NCBI GenBank assembly: GCA_007922225.1
Contig: ML679970.1
Span: 38,919,460-38,983,459 of the forward strand
DNA from: Emydura subglobosa
Taxonomy: Eukaryota; Chordata; Testudines; Chelidae
Reading direction: 5' to 3'
DNA length: 64,000 bases
Part shown: positions 56,200 through 64,000 of the stretch, one piece after another
How positions within the stretch are numbered: the first letter of the stretch is position 1
How the letters are laid out: each line of letters opens with the position of its first letter
The notes under the pieces: model-generated
Databases searched by the model: none
Seen by the model: only the letters and a program-made list of their open reading frames with translations
Told to the model about the DNA's origin: nothing
Translations under genes and position numbers: made by a program

Positions 56200-59100
56200 G
56201 ACTGGACTCAAACAGAAAGCACTCAATGGTATTTTGGAACTCACCCTGAAGAGTGAAGCCACCATTTGCATCTTATGACAAGGGCTGTAGCAATGGCTCT
56301 AGGTACAATATTGGCTGCATCTACTGCTGCTTTTAAGGATGTTTTAGCCACCAGCTTGCCTTCATCAATGAGGACTTGGAATTGGGCCCTGCCTTGTCTC
56401 TGAATTCCACAAATTTAGCATAATTTGTGAAACTATACAGTTAGGGCCTGATAGTTAGTGATCCCAAATTGGAGGCTGTTAGATGAGAAAACAGTCCAAC
56501 CCAGAAGATCAAGTCATTTATCACCCTTGAGTTGGCCTGGGGTGCTGTAAACCGGATCACTGTGCCACCAAGGAATTCGGCACTGGGTGCATGCGACACT
56601 AAACACCCCTGTATTCACACCCTACACACTACTGTAATCATCTTTATACAAAATGTGTCTTGTGAGGTACCACATGAATAATATTATTAAGTAGTGTGTC
56701 TATGCAGCAGTTATTAAGAGTTATGGATATATGCTAGAATTATAACGAAAGAGTGTTTAAACCAGACATGACGGAGAGTTGGTAAACAGGACTGCCTTAG
56801 ACAAAAAACGTGTATCTGATTCTCTGAACAGCCAGATGTTCAGGAAAAGACAATGAAGGTCCACTTTTACATATTAGGTAAACAAAGCTATTAAGCTAAT
56901 AGGCAGGGGAAGAAAGTTCATGGCACATCCTTCACCACCAGACTCCATCTCGCCTTCCTCTCAGCTTGAATAAACTTTACTTTGAGATGTAACCCTTAGA
57001 AGAATCAATTTCAAAGGTTTACTTGTCTATAAAGACAGGGGAGATGAACCTCAAGTGATAAGCAATTGACATTACTACTGTATTATAGAAGTATATAGAG
57101 TATGGTCTTTTCTGAAAGCTAATGACACACTAGTGACTAATATCATTGTGAAATGTACGTATTATCACTATGTGAGGAAATATGGATACTTAATGATATT
57201 ACATTTTAAAGCCTGTGTTCAAACAGGGAGGAACAGGAGACAAGGCAGCTATTTACCTGTCGTCTATGTAAATTAAGCATGGTGGAATCAAAACAATGGA
57301 AGCCCCATTTTCATATAGGGGGATGGGAACCCCACGATAAGGGAAGAACAGTATGAGGTCATCCTGCCTCTTGAAACAAGGTAATTGAATTTTGGAAGAT
57401 ATAACCAAAGACAGAAGCCATCTTTGGCATCCATCACTAAAGAGACACAAAGGAACAGAGCTCTTGCAAACTGAGAAAGACGCTTCCTTCAACCAATATG
57501 AAGGGGGGGAGGGACGCAGTGGCCTGAAGTCTCTGGAAACTGAATATAGGTGAGAAACGTGCTTAGGCAAAGATCATTCACCTAGAAAGACAAGGGAAAC
57601 CAGTCTCTTGTACATCTGTGGAAAGTCCTGACTGAGGGAAAGTCAGCCATGGCTTGGAAGAAGGAAGATTGGTGAGACACACCATCCTGAACAAAGCCTG
57701 TACTTTGCTAGACTTAGTTTTAAACTTTTAGATGCATTTTCACTTTTATTTGCTTGTAACACTTTCTAACTTTATCTCTTATACTTGAATTCACTTAAAA
57801 TCCTATCTTCTTTTGCTAATAAACTTGTTTTACTATTAATATAAACCAACGCAGGGCTCTGTTTAAATGGAAGGGTATATTTACCCCAGTTCTGTTAATA
57901 AGCAACGATGTGGTTTTACCTCTTTAGAGGAACAAACAAACATTATTTCTCTGAACTGTCCAGGAGAGGGCTGGACATTAAAGTGAACATTGTTTTGGAA
58001 AAATCTGGGACTGGGAGTGTGTTGGGTTACCTTGCTGGTTGTAATCATGATTGGTAAAAGCCAGAAGGGGTCTGTGAAGCTATAGACAGGCTGCTGGGGT
58101 CAAAGTGACTGAATCTGGGCTGGCTGCTTAACACACAGACACCTGCATGCTTATTGCTGACTGACAGCATCCCAGGCTGGGAGATGCAGCACCAAAGCAT
58201 TGTAAGACACCCTGGGCTGCAAGGCAAGTGGTGACAAAATTCCATACTGGTCTGGATTGCACCTCAAATGCCTTTACTGTGGGTAAACAGGAATTCTGCC
58301 CCTTTTGCTGGGCTGAAGTAACACTTTTCTGCCCTTTCTGGGATAAGAGCACAGGAGGCAGGCATATGCCACACCATCCTAGCCGGTTCCATAACAGCCT
58401 CATTGTTCTCATTGGGAGAGCCACCCTGCTAGGGTCAGAGGGAAGAAGGATGTCCAGGAGTCTATGTTGTGTGTTGTAGACCTCCTGAAGAGGGATCTGA
58501 AGTTCAGATGCAATCTTCTTTAAAAGTCCCTGATATTGCCTGTGATCATCAAGCAGGGATGGAGATGGAAGAGCAAGAGCCCCATCTGGTGAAAAGGACG
58601 GCAAATCTGGTTTGATTCCCTCCTCTGCATACTCCCCCTGAGTCTGTTGGACCAGCTAGGGGAAGATGGTCAGTGGGATTTCTGCATTGATCTGGAATGC
58701 CTAGGATATGGAACCACGACACCTAGGAAACAGATCCCTTAGGCCAAAATAAGGCCAACATGATGAGTCGACTGGCTGAGGAGTCCCTCAAGGCACTCAG
58801 AACCATCAGTGTCTGATAGGAGGATGGCTCCAAGACCTCCTTGATGATCTGTCTAGGGTGGTCTCCCACCAAGGGGGCAAAAGTTCATATAGAATATCAT
58901 TCTTCCAATGAGAAAGTTAGCTCATGTTCTACCGGTGGTGCCAGCGGTAGAATGCTCCAATATGTATTGGGAGAGAATTTGTTTCTCCCCAAAATAGTGG
59001 TCTCTGGGGTGGGAATGTATCTCATGAGGAATGGACCTGATTAGAGAAGAGATTGTGCGTAGGATAACGCAAAAATATCCTGCACTGAGGTAAAAGTTTC

Positions 59101-59830
59101 AGTTCAACCCAGAGTACATGGAGTACCAGAAGTTGGTATCAATAGATCTGGGATGTTGGAGGGCAAACCTGTGATTGGCTGAGGCAGTACCATGGAAAGG
59201 AAATCCAAAATGGAACTCCTAAACAGAGCTGCCGAATGCCAGTCTTTTGGTCTTACAGATGGAAATGGAGCCGGTACCAAGGAATCCTTCCCCTTTCATG
59301 CCTAAATCTTCCATTGAGGAAGGGAAAACAGGCCTAAGTCCTTAGGATCCGAGCATGAGGATTCACCTGCTTGGGGAGGTATCTTTTCTTTTAGAGGCAG
59401 ATCTGGAAGGGGATCTGTCCTCGTGTCTATGCTTCTGCCACTTACTCTCGTGAGAGGGTTTCTTAGGTTGAACAGATCCCACCTCAGCCCTAGAGCTCAT
59501 GCTTAGAGGTGTGCTACTCACAGACTGAGTCTGCTACACGTGGAGATCTCTCTGGCTTGGATCTAACTGTGGTGTCATGGCTTTCTCCATGAGATGTTTC
59601 TTCAAGCATAGCTCTCTTTCTAGGTTGAGGGAGGAAAGGAGCAGTAAAAGCTGCACTTAGAGGCGACATCAGACTCTCCAAGACAAGAGGCAGTGCTGAT
59701 ATTTGTCACTGATGAAGTAGTAATGGGGGCAGATAACATAATTATTAATCCCCGAGACCCTGAACATAGTCCTTCGCCTGGGGAAAAGCTCCCCAGAGCA
59801 GGGAGAACTAAACTAACTATGAACTTCTAA
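56200..59830 (-). pseudogene. DIRS copy D ORF1 remnants, interrupted by the LTR-like element
   Basis: The upstream part (59,830-58,280) begins with a faint Cys/His-array remnant near 59,600-59,760. It ends with the frame 58,604-58,285, which has LLKKIASELQIPLQEVYNTQ, LLDILLPSDPSRVALPM and a QKSVTSAQQKGQNS stretch; these match the ORF1 centre of copies B and C. The downstream part (56,600-56,200) resumes with HPVPNSLVAQ, matching HPAPGTLVVDA of copy A. The element at 56,610-58,277 therefore lies inside ORF1. Stops are frequent. Confidence 0.65.
56610..58277 (+). mobile_element. LTR-like element (copy 2), inserted in DIRS copy D
   Basis: A 1.67-kb unit that starts TGTATTCACACCCTACACAC and ends near CTCAAATGCCTTTA. 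It matches the split unit at 28,733-36,460 block by block (see there), including GCTAATAAACTTGTTTTAC with an AATAAA signal at about 57,819-57,824. No protein genes. Ends and target duplication are not certain. Orientation is inferred from the polyadenylation-type signal. Confidence 0.55.
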
Positions 59831-60123
59831 AACTGTAAAAGCTATATATAACTATGTACAATACTACATTACAGGTTCAGAAAAGAAAAAAGCATAGCTG
59901 AGGACACAAAGGATTTCAACTCAAGCTATGCAGTGGTAAGAAGGAATTAGAGAGGCATCAGCCCACACCATTAAGCCCTTAGAACAGAGCACAAGGACAG
60001 GAACTGCACAGACGTGGACCAACAGACACTGCTTCCTACTATCTCCAGTCTCAGGTGCATGGAGACCATGCATATCCATCTATGGAATACACATAGGGAC
60101 TAGCACTTGAAGAAACAATAATT

Positions 60124-62773
60124 CTGACAACTCTGAGATGTGAAACGTCCCATTATTTGTAATGGGTGCTAACTTATATGTCAGTATTGTCGACCATTTC
60201 ACTGCCTATCAAAAACATGTAAGAAAGAAGAGGAAGATTTACACCAGTGTTTCCCACAGCCAAAGTGTGTGGTCAAAAGCAAAGAGGAAGAGGGTCACAG
60301 AAGATGTGTAAATTAAAAAGTGTAGGCCTCTAGCAACACATGATGAGACTGTAATAGGATATATAACTGTTTTCATTTTCCTGAAGGAAGGCTCAGCTTT
60401 CAAAAGTTTAGGAACCAGTGCTGTAAAAGCTGAGCACAAATTATCCAGTCTTTCTTCATCCAGCTCCTTCCAATCCAGACTGTGATTCAGAGACACAATA
60501 TGTCCTCTAGAAATAGCTTTATCCTAATAAGATATAAAATGACTGGTCCAGCTTGTTGGTTCTGAGGTTAGCAATAGAAGCGGCCTTGTTAAAAACCCAA
60601 TCAGTCGGGTTTCTTACTCCCTCTTACTATCTCATTCTACAGTGCCGCATGTGGTTGAACTATAAGCAGTCCTGATGGTCTCATAAAAACAACTTATCTA
60701 GTGATATTTGGTCAAGAAAGATTGCTGTAACGAGTAGCCTTGAAAGCTGGGGTAGTTCCCCTCTACTGAAGAGTAAAATAACTGAAAAGAGATGTTTGCA
60801 TAATGCTATACAAATGCCCCTGTCTGAGTAATATATGAAGATTTTAATTCCACATAAAAGATTTGCTCATCCTCTGGAAATGGCACTATTAAGCTTCTGA
60901 AACACAATAATCTTGTGACATTAAGTTGTTTGTAATTTGATGCAACCAGAGAACAATTATTGTAGATTTTTGGAACTGAATGTAGTGTTCAGTTGTAGGC
61001 AACATCTTCAAGATAAAAACAAGAATTATTAACAGCATATCCTGCATAGCTGACAAGGGTTCTGAAATGAGTTCTGGGTTTTCCCATTCTGTCCTAGGTA
61101 TGTGCAGTCCCAGGCTAAACACCGATCCATTACTAGAGATGGCTGTAAACAAGATCCTGTGTAGTATGCGAGAAGGTTCTTGGATTCAGCAGCACTGTGG
61201 TAGAAGTTGTGCAGCAACTTCAGATAAATTAAAAAAAAATACCTGAGGTTTTAAGTAATTCTAGAAACAGAAGTCTTGTCAGTTTGTCTACAGTTATTCT
61301 GACTGCACTTCTATGAACAAATTCTGTAAATCTCTCTTTTACCTAGGATATTTTAGTTAAATGTATACACAAAATGTTTATAATAGTGGTAATAATAAAA
61401 GATGGTTAAGGACTAACTGCATATGGTCAGACTTCATATCGTGTTGCTGGATCTCCTATCACATGCAGCACAAGTCTATCATCCACTAAATCTTGTTGCC
61501 ATGTTTTATTTTCTAGATACAGACCATTTCCTAGGCTTCTATGGCATAATCTATTACTACTGACAACTCAAAGCATCAGCACTGCTCAGACTGTCTTGAG
61601 TGCACTTGTACTCACAAAAGTAACATTGTAAGGTTCCATATTTAGTCTCTCTCAGTGATTCTGTATCAAAGTTTTACAAATCAAAAAATTATTTTTCTAA
61701 CTGCCAGTTCTTTAAACTCAACCTGGTTTCCCAAAACAAGGAGCATTTTCTGCCTCCTACTCAAGCACTCATAATAAAGATTCTAAAGTTAGAACTTGTC
61801 TGACAATTGTGTTAATGCGCGAAATACTATAATATTCATTTAATTTTTGCATACCTAGCTTTGCAATGTTACTAAGAGTCTACACTTGTTTTTGTCACTA
61901 AGATAAACAGATACTGCATGATATGAAACTAGTATATTATGGAGGGTGACTTTTTGTCACTATAACTATATTTAAAGGTACTGTAAAGAAAACAACATCT
62001 TTGCATTTCTATAGTGCAGTCTGAAAAATTCTACTGACACTTGTCTGGGGTATAATTGTTTTAAAAGGTGAGTAAAAATTTTTTTTTCTTATAATAGTTA
62101 TCACAAAAGTGAGTGAGCAGATTTTGTCCCTTAGCTAATACATTTTCTGATGCCTCAATATGGACTTGGGTTTCTAAATGTCACATTAAAATCTGAAAAA
62201 TGAATGCAAGACAGTAGTAGAACTGAGAACAGAACACAGACTTCATGACTCCATGTTCTCAGTTTTAATCACTAAACAAGTCCTCTCAATGAAACTCAGT
62301 TGGAATATTCAGTGTTGTGCCTTATTTATGGTTTAAAACTTACTGCAAGTCTCTAACGTTATTAATGTAACCAAATCCCTTAAGCACAACAAAAGATATT
62401 TACATTTTTACACGTAATACTATATCAGACTGTGCAACTAACTTCCAAGCAGTGATGTTACTATGAGGCCTCCTGCCATCAACAGAGAATCTCAGACTAG
62501 TCATAGTAGTACTAAATAATTGCAAGAATGTGTTTTTATCCAGAAAGTCAAAACACTGTTATAAAGAATACAGAAGAGTAAATTACAAGCATGTAATTTG
62601 GCAATTTTGAATATATTATTTGACTAAATCCCTACTCTTGAGTTCTTTGTTCCTAGCACAAGACAGCTGTGAACACCTTTAGTTATAAAGAGGTTCTTCC
62701 TTTGATGTATCAGTAGCTGAGTTTCAGGCTCAGACCTATGTGTTCAGGTATTACTGGGAAAATTGTTATTTAT
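60124..62773. other. No gene supported
   Basis: AT-rich intronic-type sequence. A 34-residue minus-strand stretch at 60,424-60,523 looks coding-like but is unassigned (see findings). The sequence between CAGTGTTTCCCACAG (60,246) and TTAGGAACCAGTG (60,421) may be a very old hAT MITE, without a matching target duplication. Confidence 0.45.
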
Positions 62774-63922
62774 TGTAGGCACCCTGTACTTCAGGAGCCT
62801 TGGAACTTGAATGGGAGTTTACAGTTGGGAAGATCCTGGGAGACTACAACTCCCATGATGCCTTGGGGAAAAAGAAGAGACTCTTCCCCTTCCAGAGAGA
62901 CAGGGAATAGCATGTGGGGGACTCCATTTTGGTGCTAGGGTGGAGTGCAGCCCAGGCTGGAAGCGGCTGGCTACTGCCTTCTGCCGGAGTCCCAAAGCTG
63001 CTGCTGCCTGCTGACGGGGTCCCAAAGCTGCTGCTAAGAGCTTGCTGGAGCCTGACTGAGCAGGGAGCTTCGGAGGTTGGTGGCATTACCCAAGCCAGGG
63101 CAGGGACTGAGCCTGGAGCTGCCTGAGGTGGGCCTGCAGTGAAGGTGGTGTGAGTGCCCTCCCCCCGTTGTTTGGGGCAGGGCGTGTAAGGGAAGGGGCA
63201 CTGCAGAGAGACTTTCACTGGGCCTGAGAAGAGTCAGAGAGAGAATCCTTTCAAGCAGGGCCAGGACTGCAGACATTTGGTTGGGCCAGTGTGACAACTG
63301 GGCTGAACTGGAACACCAAACCCACAGAGTGCTGTCTTCTTCAGATCTTCAAGCGCGCCCACACAAGCAAGGGGTTAGGGCTCTGAACTCTTGGGGAGTG
63401 TACACTCTGCAGGTGGGGTAAACAGTGGCAGTGTAAATGGAAGTTTAGACAAGTTTCATTTGTTTTCATACTAATTTTATTAATTGATTTATTCAGCTGC
63501 CCTGTGGATTTAACATAATAGTGATGTTTAGTTTCAGTCTGTTATGCCATATTTCTTTAATTTGTTAAGTAAAGTTGTGTTAACTCTAATTTAAGTATAT
63601 TGGATGTTTAGTTTGCATAAGTGCAATTGTTAAGTTAGACCTGTCTCAGATTATTATCATCATCAGACTAGGTTTAGTCCTGGAAGCTCCCAAGGCCCGC
63701 TATTAAGCGTGTGCAGGGGCCAGCCAGGTGGAGGCACCGCCAAGTTTAAATTTCTTTAAAAGTAAAGGGACTGCAGCACGGGGGTGGATAGAGGATTCCC
63801 ACCTATCCTACATCACCGCTGGGATACTTAGGATCTCCTTTGTTGTTAACAACCTTAGGCGCCCTTGCACACAGGTGAGTGTTGCCAGCTCCCAAGTAAC
63901 CCAGAAATAGAAGGGGGTTACA
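62774..63922. mobile_element. Candidate solo LTR (1,149 bp)
   Basis: Begins TGTAGGCACC and ends GGGGGTTACA, giving TG...CA ends with a short inverted TGTA/TACA. It is flanked on both sides by TTAT (62,770-62,773 and 63,923-63,926), a possible 4-bp target duplication in an AT-rich setting. The first half is GC-rich and the second AT-rich. It starts with the same TGTAGG as the LTR-like block at 2,401 but is otherwise different. No protein frame. Confidence 0.5.
62843..62861 (+). promoter_or_regulatory. ZNF143/SBS-type motif in the candidate solo LTR
   Basis: ACTACAACTCCCATGATGC closely matches the known ZNF143 (SBS) consensus, which has an ACTACAA core followed by TCCCA and ATGC. It lies about 70 bases into the candidate LTR, in the GC-rich half. 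Binding is inferred from the motif only. Confidence 0.5.
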
Positions 63923-64000
63923 TTATTATTTATATTTTTGTAGTGTATTCAACATACTAGACCTTGTCCACACACACTCCCCCAAGAGCTTACTTTCTAA

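Larger units (their letters stand above)
55211..60123 (-). mobile_element. Old DIRS copy D with both terminal repeats, RNase H and recombinase missing, split by an LTR-like element
   Basis: The left end (TTTCTTAGAGATGTG...GTCCCTATG, ATGCATG, CTCCATGCACCTGAGA, AGCAGTGTCTGTTG) repeats inverted at 60,123 leftwards (TTTCTTCAAGTGC, GTCCCTATG, CTCCATGCACCTGAGA, AGCAGTGTCTGTTG). This inverted terminal repeat is about 110 bp and of a different subfamily from copies A-C. Between them come ORF1 (split by 56,610-58,277) and the first part of RT. RNase H and recombinase are absent next to the left repeat. It is either deleted or non-autonomous. Confidence 0.7.

Noticed and set aside
60246..60426. Possible old hAT MITE (CAGTGTTTCCCACAG ... 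TTAGGAACCAGTG)
   Set aside because: The end repeats agree only partly and no 8-bp flanking duplication could be found.
62819..63297. Overlapping frames in the GC-rich part near the right edge
   Set aside because: They sit in the candidate LTR, have low-complexity Ser/Pro composition and no recognisable domain.
1..64000. Bacterial-type features (operons, Shine-Dalgarno sites, CRISPR arrays)
   Set aside because: Composition, introns and transposon content are vertebrate; no array of regularly spaced repeats was seen.

Overview
The window looks like vertebrate nuclear intronic DNA from a non-avian reptile, most likely a turtle. This rests on the mix of DIRS tyrosine-recombinase retrotransposons, a CR1 LINE tail, hAT-type miniature elements and MIR-like SINE fragments, together with the absence of any dense gene layout. 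I could run no database search, so the organism call is an inference.

Host gene content is one recognisable exon on the minus strand (41,832-41,980). It encodes part of a DOCK-B guanine nucleotide exchange factor, best matched to DOCK3, with a good acceptor and donor site. I see no other host exon, so the rest reads as the two flanking introns, filled with transposons.

Layout, left to right: 5' part of an old DIRS copy (F, 1-1,092); hAT-like element with internal tandem units (1,189-1,826); LTR-like promoter segment with a repeated start (2,401-3,512); CR1 fragment (~5.36-5.7 kb); small hAT element with a perfect 8-bp target duplication (11,278-11,411); decayed Academ-like DNA-transposon gene (~13.9-16.0 kb); old DIRS copy G (~16.3-18.96 kb); nearly complete DIRS copy A (19,624-25,636); hAT element (28,137-28,528); an LTR-like element split by nearly complete DIRS copy B (28,984-35,112); 3'-truncated DIRS copy C (37,031-41,645); the DOCK3 exon; a 1-kb foldback element (44,213-45,181); an old mini-DIRS (E, 46.6-47.5 kb); G-rich minisatellite; nested TIR elements (48.9-49.5 kb); CR1 3' end (53.1-54.08 kb); old DIRS copy D (55.2-60.1 kb) split by a second copy of the LTR-like element; and a candidate solo LTR (62,774-63,922).

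The main signal is the DIRS cluster. Seven copies of at least two ages are present, all with coding strand minus, the same strand as the DOCK3 exon. Copies A and B keep the DIRS hallmark: an internal complementary region in which the complements of the two element ends lie back to back, as expected for replication through a circle. No copy is intact. A has lost the recombinase tyrosine region to a stop, B has lost catalytic aspartates of reverse transcriptase and RNase H, and C has lost its recombinase end. Nesting gives a relative history: DIRS D is older than one LTR-like copy, and DIRS B is younger than another copy of that LTR family.
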